A stretch of 41,648 nucleotides of DNA from Bacteroidota bacterium. GTDB taxonomy: Bacteria > Bacteroidota > Bacteroidia > Flavobacteriales > Weeksellaceae. A program made the translations under genes and the position numbers. The notes beneath the pieces are model-generated. The model saw only the letters and a program-made list of their open reading frames with translations. It ran no database searches and had not been told where the DNA came from. Positions 1-7,276 of this stretch are shown here, one piece after another. Position 1 is the stretch's first letter. Each line of letters starts with the position of its first letter. Location of the stretch: NCBI GenBank assembly GCA_023423715.1, contig JAFAFC010000027.1, forward strand, positions 1-41,648, written 5' to 3'.

Positions 1-46
1 AAACGACCCCCAACCTCCGGTGGCGCGACTTTTTAATTTGTTAAGC

Positions 47-493
47 TTATAAATATTTTTTAGCTCGTTCTTTTTTCTTTTTACGTTCGTAGATAACTTC
101 TGTAATTTTCCCCCCGATCCACGCAAATGGAAAAAACGTCAAGAAAATACATATCTTATAAAACGTAGGATGATACGGGAAGATAATCACATCCAACATC
201 GCAATAAAAAGCAAAATAAAACCAATTAAAATTGCATAGGCAACTTTAGCATATTTTACAATAATTGCGGTAACAACACCTCCTACAGAAGCTGCAATGC
301 CTGAAATAAACAATAAAAAAACATAGAATTGTTCATCATGTTGAACGGATTTTAGAAACTTTTCCCAAGTCTGAAATGGTGAAAAATAATCATAGTTTAC
401 CCATTCAGGATTCAAGCGAACTCCTAAAGAGATAATCAATCCAGCAATCGCTAGACCTACAATAACACCGATACAGTTTCGTAAAAAATTCAT
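47..493 (-). CDS. Small four-helix membrane protein, unknown function
   Basis: I do not recognise a named family. The 148-residue product is hydrophobic and shows four likely membrane segments at about residues 5-25, 56-80, 84-105 and 112-130, with a soluble loop (about 28-52) between the first two and a very basic tail (ERKKKKERAKKYL) that should lie in the cytoplasm. There is no cleavable signal peptide or lipobox, so an integral inner-membrane protein is inferred. It starts at ATG two bases after the ridA stop codon, so it is almost certainly co-transcribed and perhaps translationally coupled with ridA. The coupling gives no clear functional clue, because RidA is a soluble general-maintenance enzyme. 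Bases 1-46 downstream hold nothing I can name. Confidence 0.75.
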   Translation of the reverse strand: MNFLRNCIGVIVGLAIAGLIISLGVRLNPEWVNYDYFSPFQTWEKFLKSVQHDEQFYVFLLFISGIAASVGGVVTAIIVKYAKVAYAILIGFILLFIAMLDVIIFPYHPTFYKICIFLTFFPFAWIGGKITEVIYERKKKKERAKKYL

Positions 494-495
494 TT

Positions 496-879
496 CTATG
501 CGTCCTGATGAGCAATCATAGAGATTTCTACATCAACATTTTTTGGTAAACAAGAAACCTGAACCGTTTCTCTCGCTGGATACGCATCTGAATCTAAATA
601 CGATGCGTAAATATCATTCATCACCGCAAAATCATCCATATTCTTAAGAAATATAGTTGCTTTCACTACGTTTCTGAATGTCATCCCGGCAGCTTCTAAA
701 ACCGCCGATAAGTTCTTCATCACTTGATGTGTACTCTTTTCTACACCTTCTGCAATCTTTCCTGTTGCAGGATCAATGGGAATTTGGCCCGAAATGTACA
801 AAACTCCGTTTGCCATGTTCGCTTGAGCGTAAGGCCCAATTGCTGCTGGCGCCTGATCTGTGGAAATAATCTTTTTCAT
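496..879 (-). CDS. ridA: RidA family enamine/imine deaminase
   Basis: RidA (YjgF/YER057c/UK114 family) hydrolyses reactive enamine/imine intermediates such as 2-aminoacrylate, released by PLP enzymes like threonine/serine dehydratase, to keto acids and ammonia. The 127-residue length is typical. The family signature is visible near the C-terminus: PAR at about 101-103, whose Arg binds the substrate carboxylate, then LPK, then VEI with Glu118. The N-terminal IGPYAQA and YISGQIP blocks are also classic. The family forms cytosolic trimers with active sites between subunits. ATG start at 879. A TATATTTG -7 box sits 20 bases upstream, so the gene seems to have its own promoter in the gap after lptD, and it leads a two-gene unit with the membrane protein at 47-493. 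Family assignment is firm; the exact physiological substrate is inferred. Confidence 0.95.
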   Translation of the reverse strand: MKKIISTDQAPAAIGPYAQANMANGVLYISGQIPIDPATGKIAEGVEKSTHQVMKNLSAVLEAAGMTFRNVVKATIFLKNMDDFAVMNDIYASYLDSDAYPARETVQVSCLPKNVDVEISMIAHQDA

Positions 880-898
880 ATACGTTGTTTATCCGTAG

Positions 899-906
899 CA
901 AATATA
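899..906 (-). promoter_or_regulatory. Putative -7 box of the ridA promoter
   Basis: On the minus strand this is TATATTTG, an exact match to the Bacteroidota -7 consensus TAnnTTTG, placed 20 bases before the ridA ATG. At the expected -33 position there is only a T-rich run and no clean TTTG, so the call rests on the -7 box and its position. Confidence 0.5.
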
Positions 907-929
907 AAATTAAGTATGTAAAATAAAAA

Positions 930-3554
930 TTAGAATGGTGCATTTGGTTGTGTAAAACTTCGATCTTTGTATTTTAAAGCATCTGAAAGGATATTTGCTT
1001 TAATACCAATTAAGAAATCATACACTTTATATTGTCCAAAAGGCACCCAATTGAAATTGATTGAGAAACTTCGTTGATCTCGTGAGAAACCAATTCTCGT
1101 TAAACCCAAATCTTTATTAATAACGTCGTAATACGTACTTGCTGTCAAATTCCAGTAGGGCGTCAGTTTTAAGTTTCCATTCAAACCAACAGAAGCCACT
1201 TGCGTCCCAAACATATTGGATGTATTTTTCATATAAGCGTAGTTCGCAGTAATGTTAAGCGACCACGGTTGTGTAAAACGAGCGTACATATCGTCATCAA
1301 AGAAGTAATTCTCGTTACGAATCTCACCTTTGGTTTTGTACTTGTTTTCAATTTTCTCTGCATCTTTTGATGCGAATGTATCGTTGTTTAAAGGAAATGA
1401 CATTTGAACGTTAAATCCTTGCACCCCGAAATTTCCTAGCTTTTCGGTTCGCGTTCCTACTCCATTAGCATCATAAACCGTTTTGTACGGATCAATCACC
1501 AAACTCGTGTTTACGCTCATTTTATTATCGAAAAATGAAGTTTGACCGTTGATGTTAATCATCGAAAACTTGTGCGAATCTGCCGCAAAATTGTAACCTC
1601 CAGAAATATTTAAACTTTCGAAAATCTTCACTTTCTTAATTCCGGTAGAATCTGTTTTCGAGCGAACTTTCATCTCAATATTGTTCCCAATATTAAAACC
1701 AACCGACTGCGTTAAACCTGTTGAAGGACTTCCAAAAACACCACCATCGAAGATGGAATAAGGCGTCATTGCTCCGTTTGCATCGTAATAATTTCTGTAA
1801 TAACCCCAATTTTTTGTTCCAAAATCAGGCGTATATGTGAAACTAAAACTCGGGGTAATCATATGTCGAATCGCTTTGATGAAAAATTTATCACCAAAAT
1901 CTCTATTTCCGTAGATCGTTGTTTGAACACTCGCTCCAGTAGAGAATGTTGAAAATCCGTTAACTCCTTTATTGTAACTCGTCACCAATTCATTTGCGAT
2001 AGGATCGTATCTTTTTTCAACCGTTTTCGTCGTTAAAACATTGTTGGCATTAGCCGAAAGTGAGAAGGTGAAAAACTTAGCAAACGTTGTATTCGTCGCA
2101 ATAGCGATATTGTTTTGAAGCCCCGTTTGCATCTCGTCCCACATTCCGTCTTTAAACAATTGATCTTGTTTCGTGTTTACATAATTCGAAAAATTCAAAC
2201 CGGTATTCACGGTAATATTTTCCAATAAACCTTCTCGAATCACGCCATTACTTGGCTTGAAAAGATAGAATTGATTCACCGCCACATTCATTTGTGGAAG
2301 TCTCAAATTCACCGTTCCATTGCTGAAGTTCTGCGAATACGAAGCCGAACCGGTAATCGTCATGGGAAGTTTTAAAAAACGCTTCGTTACTGAAATACTC
2401 GAGTTCTGTTGCGTATTTAAAACGTTCTCGTTGAAGATATAATTATTGTTGATTGAGTTATTGTAAAACGTATTGCTATTTACAATATCTACCGAAGTCG
2501 AAAAAGAAAAATACGGATTGGCTTTTGCATCTTGCGTATGACGCCATGCAATTCGATAGTTTTTCGATTTTTGATAATCATCCAAACCTTTGATACCACG
2601 CACTACTGTCCCAAAATCGGCAGAAAAGTTTCCGTTATATCGGTAATTCTTTCGATAATTGACTTCTGGACGGAAATTCCAACTTCCCTTGGTGTACATA
2701 TCCATGAGGACTTTCACATCAAAATGCTCGCCTAAAGGCTGATAATATCCAAGTCCATTCAAATAAAAACCAACCGATTCTCGCTCTCCAAAACTTGGAA
2801 TAATAAGCCCCGCAGAACGTTTTTCTGAAAAAGGAAGTACTGCAAACGGAAGAACCAACGGCGTCGGAACGCGTTCGATGTACATTTGTATTGGCCCAGT
2901 GATAATTTGCGAGCTATTTTTCCCTTTTTGCAACTTCATATTAGGTGCCAAAAGGTAATAATCTGCTAGCGTATCTTTTTTCTGTATAAAATACTCGTCG
3001 GTTGTATATTTTCCGCGAGCAAAATAAAAGATGGAATCATTTACTTTCTTCGTTTTTTCGGCAACAATAACACCACCCGATTCTTCGGTTCTAGCATTAT
3101 AAGCAATAGCTTGTCGAGTTTTGAAATTAAAGTTAAACTGATCGGTTTCGTAGGTCTTTCCACCTTGAGTGGCAACAACAGGCTCTTTAATTTTACCTTT
3201 AGTATCAAGTAAACCTCGTGCAAAAATATTCCCCGTACTCCAATCAATGGTGATGTAATCCGCAGCAATATCCATGTCGAGATAGTTGATTTTTGCTGTG
3301 GTATTTAGAAACGACATTTTCTTCGGAATATCATTCCGAATATTATCCGCAGAATATTTGACAACTCCCTCCAATGGCTCTTTTTTCACCAAAGTGTCTC
3401 TTCGGGAAATACTGTCATTAACCCCCTCTTTTTTTACCGTATTTTGTGCATTTACATTTGCTAAAAAACTGTTAAAAATTAGGATAATTAAAATTTGTAA
3501 TCTATTTTTGGAACTTAGTCTGATTCTTGAAAAATTAAAAATTATCGGGGTCAA
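930..3554 (-). CDS. lptD: LptD-type LPS-assembly outer membrane protein
   Basis: This 874-residue protein matches the Bacteroidota form of LptD, the outer-membrane barrel that with LptE inserts lipopolysaccharide into the outer leaflet. A signal peptide (hydrophobic about 20-33, cleavage near NVNA|Q) is followed by an OstA/LptA-like beta-jellyroll at about 60-225 (NYLDMDIAADYITIDW onward) and a long beta-barrel region to the C-terminus. The stretch VLPFAVLPFSEKRSAGLIIP at about 235-255 is a recognisable LptD-type block at the jellyroll-barrel junction. No ATG exists upstream of or within the signal peptide, so the start appears to be TTG at 3554; an in-frame stop lies just upstream. The amidase gene begins 23 bases away on the other strand. 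Family recognition is strong; the start is less certain. Confidence 0.88.
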   Translation of the reverse strand: MTPIIFNFSRIRLSSKNRLQILIILIFNSFLANVNAQNTVKKEGVNDSISRRDTLVKKEPLEGVVKYSADNIRNDIPKKMSFLNTTAKINYLDMDIAADYITIDWSTGNIFARGLLDTKGKIKEPVVATQGGKTYETDQFNFNFKTRQAIAYNARTEESGGVIVAEKTKKVNDSIFYFARGKYTTDEYFIQKKDTLADYYLLAPNMKLQKGKNSSQIITGPIQMYIERVPTPLVLPFAVLPFSEKRSAGLIIPSFGERESVGFYLNGLGYYQPLGEHFDVKVLMDMYTKGSWNFRPEVNYRKNYRYNGNFSADFGTVVRGIKGLDDYQKSKNYRIAWRHTQDAKANPYFSFSTSVDIVNSNTFYNNSINNNYIFNENVLNTQQNSSISVTKRFLKLPMTITGSASYSQNFSNGTVNLRLPQMNVAVNQFYLFKPSNGVIREGLLENITVNTGLNFSNYVNTKQDQLFKDGMWDEMQTGLQNNIAIATNTTFAKFFTFSLSANANNVLTTKTVEKRYDPIANELVTSYNKGVNGFSTFSTGASVQTTIYGNRDFGDKFFIKAIRHMITPSFSFTYTPDFGTKNWGYYRNYYDANGAMTPYSIFDGGVFGSPSTGLTQSVGFNIGNNIEMKVRSKTDSTGIKKVKIFESLNISGGYNFAADSHKFSMININGQTSFFDNKMSVNTSLVIDPYKTVYDANGVGTRTEKLGNFGVQGFNVQMSFPLNNDTFASKDAEKIENKYKTKGEIRNENYFFDDDMYARFTQPWSLNITANYAYMKNTSNMFGTQVASVGLNGNLKLTPYWNLTASTYYDVINKDLGLTRIGFSRDQRSFSINFNWVPFGQYKVYDFLIGIKANILSDALKYKDRSFTQPNAPF

Positions 3555-3577
3555 AATTAATACATTTTAAAATTCCT

Positions 3578-4882
3578 ATGAGTATTAAAACACATTCTTT
3601 CAAAAAATATTTCACATTCGCCTTTTTATTTCTGTTAATTTTTGCTTCTGCACAAAAGAAATTTATCCTTGTATTAGACGCAGGACACGGAGGTGGAGAC
3701 CATGGAACTAATAGAAATTATGGCGACTTAGGCTATGTTGCTGAAAAAGATATTACTTTATCGGTAACTTTGAAATTGGGCAAAATGCTTGAGCGAAATA
3801 ACGACTTTAAAGTAATTTACACCCGAAAAACGGATATCTATCCATCTTTAACAGAGCGAACCAACCTTGCGAATCGTAGCAAAGCGGATCTTTTTATTTC
3901 GATTCACGTGAATGGTGTTAAAAATACGTCCGCTTATGGAACCGAAACGTTTGTACAAGGTCCCGATCAAAACAGAGAAAACTTAGAAGTTGCCAAAGCG
4001 GAAAATGATGTAATCTTTTTAGATGAACAGGATAAGCAAACTTTTGCATCATACGATCCTTCGTCACCAGAATCATTAATTGCATTAAAAATACAACAAA
4101 GTAAGTATTTGGAACGCAGTTTAATTTTCGGTGGTTTTGTTGAAGAAAACTTTGTAAAAAAAGACAAACGACTTTCCCGTGGTGTAAAACAACAAAACTT
4201 ACACATTTTAAGAAGAAGTTCCATGCCTTCGGTACTAGTCGAAATGGGATTTGTGAGTAATCCTGATGAAGCCCATTATATTGCTTCGGATAAAGGACAA
4301 AATGAAATTGCAGAAAGTATTTACAATTCTATTATTTCGTATAAAAAAGTAATGGATAAACGTGGTGGTGGAAAATATGCTGATAATGATGATGTAAAAC
4401 CTGAACCTGTAAAACCTACAGAAGTTCCGTTAAAGAATGATTTCCGAATCTTATTAATGAGTACACCAACTCGATATATTGGTAACGATCCTGCGTTAAA
4501 AGGTTTAAATTATATTTTAACGGTAAAAGAAGGAAATCAATACAAATACTATTACGCAACCACCAATTTGGCTTCTGTACGTGACAGCAATCTAAAAACA
4601 GCAAAAGACGCTGGTTTCCGAAATGCGATTTCCGTAGGATTTGTTCCGAATCAAAAATTAGCCAGTGGTTATTATACACTCGAATTAGCAGCAACGAAGG
4701 ATAAATTAAGCTCCAACTCGTTTATGCTACAAACATTGAAAAATGTAGAACGTAAGAAGGATAATGGTATCTTCTACTATACTTATGGTAAATACAACTC
4801 CCTAGAAGATGTTGTAAAAGCACAAAAAGAGCTTGAGGATAAAGGCATTAAGAATACCGTCGTACAAAAAGTGGCAAGATAG
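3578..4882 (+). CDS. Secreted N-acetylmuramoyl-L-alanine amidase (Amidase_3) with SPOR-like tail
   Basis: Zinc amidase that cuts the bond between N-acetylmuramic acid and L-alanine in peptidoglycan, as in AmiA/B/C daughter-cell separation. The 434-residue product has a signal peptide (hydrophobic 11-25, cleavage after SA). The catalytic domain spans about 28-260, with zinc ligands His37 in DAGHGG, Glu56 in AEKD and His110 in SIHVN, and the catalytic Glu in LVEMGFVSN near 223. A long insert (about 117-205) between the second His and the catalytic Glu probably includes the regulatory helix that blocks the site in such amidases. A lysine-rich linker (about 262-285) leads to a C-terminal region (about 340-434) resembling SPOR repeats, which bind denuded septal glycan. 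Start ATG 3578 gives the signal peptide directly. It diverges from lptD, and the tRNA-Glu promoter begins right after its stop. Confidence 0.93.
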   Translation: MSIKTHSFKKYFTFAFLFLLIFASAQKKFILVLDAGHGGGDHGTNRNYGDLGYVAEKDITLSVTLKLGKMLERNNDFKVIYTRKTDIYPSLTERTNLANRSKADLFISIHVNGVKNTSAYGTETFVQGPDQNRENLEVAKAENDVIFLDEQDKQTFASYDPSSPESLIALKIQQSKYLERSLIFGGFVEENFVKKDKRLSRGVKQQNLHILRRSSMPSVLVEMGFVSNPDEAHYIASDKGQNEIAESIYNSIISYKKVMDKRGGGKYADNDDVKPEPVKPTEVPLKNDFRILLMSTPTRYIGNDPALKGLNYILTVKEGNQYKYYYATTNLASVRDSNLKTAKDAGFRNAISVGFVPNQKLASGYYTLELAATKDKLSSNSFMLQTLKNVERKKDNGIFYYTYGKYNSLEDVVKAQKELEDKGIKNTVVQKVAR

Positions 4883-4913
4883 TTTGTAGGTTCAGAAAAC
4901 ATCACTATATTTG
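4883..4913 (+). promoter_or_regulatory. Promoter of tRNA-Glu (copy 1)
   Basis: TTTG at 4883-4886, a 19-base spacer and TATATTTG at 4906-4913 form a full match to the Bacteroidota sigma-ABfr-type promoter. Transcription would begin about 7 bases before the tRNA. The -33 box starts at the first base after the amidase stop codon. Confidence 0.8.
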
Positions 4914-4926
4914 CACCTCCAAAATC

Positions 4927-4998
4927 GGCCTATTCGTCTAGTGGTTAGGACTCAAGGTTTTCATCCTTGCAACAGGGGTTCGATTCCCCTATAGGCTA
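4927..4998 (+). tRNA. tRNA-Glu (anticodon TTC), copy 1
   Basis: The cloverleaf can be folded by eye. The acceptor stem GGCCTAT pairs with ATAGGCT, with a G-T wobble at the first pair. The anticodon stem CAAGG/CCTTG encloses the loop TTTTCAT, giving anticodon TTC, and the T-arm contains GGTTCGATTCC. The discriminator base is A and CCA is not encoded. A run of seven T at 5004-5010 follows. It reads GAA/GAG codons. Confidence 0.96.
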
Positions 4999-5081
4999 CA
5001 GTCTTTTTTTAAAGATTGAAGCTTGAGAAGGAAGGTCGGAATTTGGAAAGTGAAAAAAAATGAAAAATTTTTGAGAAAAAA

Positions 5082-5112
5082 TTTGGAGTTAATAAAAAAT
5101 AATATATCTTTG
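5082..5112 (+). promoter_or_regulatory. Promoter of rpsT
   Basis: TTTG at 5082-5085, a 19-base spacer and TATCTTTG at 5105-5112 match the Bacteroidota promoter consensus exactly. The predicted leader before rpsT is about 17 bases, too short for a structured autoregulatory leader. The same promoter should also drive the second tRNA-Glu. Confidence 0.8.
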
Positions 5113-5134
5113 CACCCACATTTGAGAAGCAATT

Positions 5135-5389
5135 ATGGCAAATCATAAATCAGCATTAAAGAGAATCAGACAGAACGCAGTAAAGAGATTGCGTAACAGA
5201 TACTACCATAAGACTGCAAGAACAGCTATGAAAGTATTAAGAACAGAGGAGAACAAAACGGCAGCTCAGGAGCAATTGCCAAAGGTTATTTCTTTGCTTG
5301 ATAAATTGGCTAAGAAAAACATTATCCACAAGAACAAAGCTGCTAACTTAAAGAGCAAGTTAACGAAACACGTTAGCAAGTTAGCGTAA
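5135..5389 (+). CDS. rpsT: 30S ribosomal protein S20
   Basis: S20 binds 16S rRNA in the body of the small subunit early in assembly. The 84-residue, strongly basic, alanine- and lysine-rich helical product begins MANHKSALKRIRQNAVKRLRN, the family hallmark, and ends with the helical block AANLKSKLTKHVSKLA. Length is normal. ATG 5135 follows a short leader from a consensus promoter. The second tRNA-Glu starts only ten bases after the stop, so S20 and that tRNA are probably on one transcript ended by the terminator at 5478-5507. The stop-codon region (5381-5393) is repeated exactly at 5552-5564. Confidence 0.97.
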   Translation: MANHKSALKRIRQNAVKRLRNRYYHKTARTAMKVLRTEENKTAAQEQLPKVISLLDKLAKKNIIHKNKAANLKSKLTKHVSKLA

Positions 5390-5399
5390 GAAAATATTT

Positions 5400-5471
5400 G
5401 GCCCGTTCGTCTATCGGTTAGGACCTCAGATTTTCATTCTGGTAAGAGGGGTTCGATTCCCCTACGGGCTA
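5400..5471 (+). tRNA. tRNA-Glu (anticodon TTC), copy 2
   Basis: The acceptor GGCCCGT pairs with ACGGGCT, again with a G-T first pair. The anticodon stem TCAGA/TCTGG encloses the loop TTTTCAT, so the anticodon is TTC. The T-arm contains GGTTCGATTCC, the discriminator is A and CCA is not encoded. It lies ten bases after rpsT with no separate consensus promoter, so it is probably processed from the rpsT transcript. The acceptor and anticodon stems differ from copy 1, so the two genes are not recent identical copies. Confidence 0.96.
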
Positions 5472-5477
5472 CGAAAG

Positions 5478-5507
5478 CTCCCAAAGTTTAACTTTGGGAG
5501 TTTTTTT
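5478..5507 (+). terminator. Rho-independent terminator of rpsT/tRNA-Glu
   Basis: A perfect hairpin (CTCCCAAAGTT arm at 5478-5488, mirrored at 5490-5500, short loop) is followed by seven T at 5501-5507. It is the strongest plus-strand terminator in the window. A small second hairpin, GTGTG/CACAC at 5508-5521, follows directly. Confidence 0.9.
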
Positions 5508-5832
5508 GTGTGTATTCACACTATCAGTAGATTATTTTAGCTCTAGTTATCTTAGCGTAAGAAATAACTTCATTTGACTAATAAGGACATAGAAATAGTA
5601 ATATTGCACTGGTTTAAAAAAAAATACAACCTCCGCTGCTAACGTTAATTATAAGTATCGATGTTGGCTTCGAAAGAAATGATTTGACACGAACAAAGTA
5701 CAAATAGCTAAAAAAGCGTATACAAAAGATTCATTTCTATGGATAATTTAATACATTATTCCTTCCAAAAACACAACTTAACACTTTAATTAATAACTTT
5801 AACCAAGTCTTTAACACTAATTTTTATTCCCC
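5508..5832. other. AT-rich gap between tRNA-Glu terminator and orphan lipoprotein gene
   Basis: I see no open gene here. It holds an exact 13-base copy (5552-5564) of the rpsT stop-codon region, and two direct TTAACACT repeats at 5778-5785 and 5811-5818, 33 bases apart, just before the lipoprotein gene. No clean TTTG/TAnnTTTG promoter is visible. Confidence 0.5.
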
Positions 5833-6288
5833 ATGAAAATGAAAATATCATATCTTATTCTTTTTTTATTTTTTCAATCATGTCTTTCGTCCAAGAATGG
5901 AACTGCAAACAATTTTTATATAGAGTCCTCTTCGATTGTTAATAATAATAAATATACTGGTTTCAGCTACAACAGTAATACTGGCGAGATATTAAAAAAT
6001 GGTTGTGAATTTATTATTAAAATAAATGAAGCTGAGAAAAGAAAAATTATAAAATATTATACAAAAATAAAAAATAGTAATAAGTCATCATTTGTAAAAT
6101 ATATGTTTGAAGATAACATTAATATTATTTTGGTAAACATTGGAAATGAGAACGCAAAAATGATTAATAGCTTTAGTGAAAAGAATTCTGTTGATAATCA
6201 ACTTTTATTTTATTTTTTTGTCTTACGCCATTTAATGAAAAAGAAGGAATATGAAGAACATTTCCCACAAGAATTTTTAGAATACTGA
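5833..6288 (+). CDS. Orphan lipoprotein, unknown function
   Basis: I do not recognise this 151-residue protein. It has a clear type II signal peptide with the lipobox ending FFQSC (Cys17), so it should be a lipoprotein. The residues after the Cys (LSSKNG) lack the acidic pattern typical of surface-exported Bacteroidota lipoproteins, which points to a periplasm-facing location (inference). The mature part is rich in Asn, Lys, Ile and Tyr, and the gene is visibly more AT-rich than its neighbours. A central KINEAEKRKIIKYYTKIK stretch looks helical. It stands alone on the plus strand between the tRNA terminator and the convergent yihY. ATG at 5833 is used, but ATG at 5839 also gives a good signal peptide. 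Composition and position beside a tRNA suggest acquisition, without proof. Confidence 0.72.
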   Translation: MKMKISYLILFLFFQSCLSSKNGTANNFYIESSSIVNNNKYTGFSYNSNTGEILKNGCEFIIKINEAEKRKIIKYYTKIKNSNKSSFVKYMFEDNINIILVNIGNENAKMINSFSEKNSVDNQLLFYFFVLRHLMKKKEYEEHFPQEFLEY

Positions 6289-6318
6289 GGTTATATTCAT
6301 AACAAAACCGAATAATGA

Positions 6319-7260
6319 TTACTCCTCCCGTTTCTTCGCTTCCGCTTCTAGCCTTTGTTGGTCATGATACAATTTCGTAGCAGACCATTTTGCATGTTTT
6401 GAAGGAGCAATATAGAAACCCTTCTTGTAAGAATATATTTTGGTGAATTCGGCGCCAAAGAAGATAAGCATGCAAGAGTAATTAATCCACATCATAATCA
6501 AGATTACAGTTCCTGCTGCGCCAAATGCCGAAGTCGGTTTCATTTCGCCGAAATACAGACTTAGTAGAAACTTTCCGATGGTAAACAATACAGACGTAAG
6601 AAAAGCGCCTGACCATACCGATTTCCAACTAATTTCAACATCTGGTAAAACTTTAAACATAAAGGCAAAAACCATCATCACCAAAAGGAAGCCCATTGAA
6701 AAATTCACCACTTCCATTAAATAGTAGGTTTCCCAACCTAATTGTGAGGTGATGAAATTATTAAATAAGCTAATCATCGATGAAAGAACCATGGTAATCA
6801 TCAAGAGAAAGCCAAGAATCAAAATCATTCCTAAGGAATTGGCTCGATCCAAAAGAAATTTCACCAAGGCTTTTTTCGGTGCTGGCTGAATATCCCAAAG
6901 TTCATTCAATGCTTGTTGTAGTTGAAAGAATATCGTTGTTGCCCCAAAGACCAACGAGAAAACACCCACCGTTTTCATAAACACATTATCCTTATCAATC
7001 AAGGCACCAGCAATCATCTGCTCGATACTTTTAGCGACTTCACTGCCCATGATTTGACCAATTTGTTTGCTAATTTCACCTTGAATGGCATCTTGACCAA
7101 AAAAATAACCCGCAATCCAAATGATAATAATAAGTAAACCTGGAATTGAAAAGATCGCGTAATATGCCAAGCTAGCCGAATATTTCGAAGCCGGCGAGCT
7201 GTTCCACTCTTTGAATGTATCTACAAGACATTCCCATAAAAACTGGATCCTTTTCAACAT
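6319..7260 (-). CDS. YihY/BrkB family inner membrane protein
   Basis: Polytopic inner-membrane protein of the YihY/virulence-factor-BrkB family (once mislabelled RNase BN). Its biochemical role is not established. The 313 residues show about six membrane segments (near 35-55, 95-115, 145-165, 183-205, 215-237 and 247-272). Family features include SASLAYYAIFSIPGL at the first helix, FGATTIFFQLQQALNELWDI after the second, and GAAGTVILIMMWINYSCM followed by FFGAEFTKIY at the last. It starts 16 bases after the tamL stop and so is probably the third gene of a tamB-tamL-yihY operon. Work on AsmA-like proteins in Gram-negatives links YihY-type membrane proteins to inter-membrane phospholipid transport; with TamB upstream, a lipid-transport partner is an attractive inference. 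Confidence 0.9.
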   Translation of the reverse strand: MLKRIQFLWECLVDTFKEWNSSPASKYSASLAYYAIFSIPGLLIIIIWIAGYFFGQDAIQGEISKQIGQIMGSEVAKSIEQMIAGALIDKDNVFMKTVGVFSLVFGATTIFFQLQQALNELWDIQPAPKKALVKFLLDRANSLGMILILGFLLMITMVLSSMISLFNNFITSQLGWETYYLMEVVNFSMGFLLVMMVFAFMFKVLPDVEISWKSVWSGAFLTSVLFTIGKFLLSLYFGEMKPTSAFGAAGTVILIMMWINYSCMLIFFGAEFTKIYSYKKGFYIAPSKHAKWSATKLYHDQQRLEAEAKKREE

Positions 7261-7276
7261 GGTTTTTGAGTTTAAA

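Noticed and set aside
1..46. GC-rich start of the window as a terminator
   Set aside because: There is GC-rich sequence followed by five T on plus, but I could not pair a convincing stem within the visible bases.
5818..5825. TAATTTTT as -7 box of the orphan lipoprotein
   Set aside because: It is one mismatch off, has no -33 box, and would start transcription at or inside the start codon.
5400..6318. Integrated mobile element at tRNA-Glu
   Set aside because: There is no integrase, no transposase, and no second copy of the tRNA 3' end as an attachment site.
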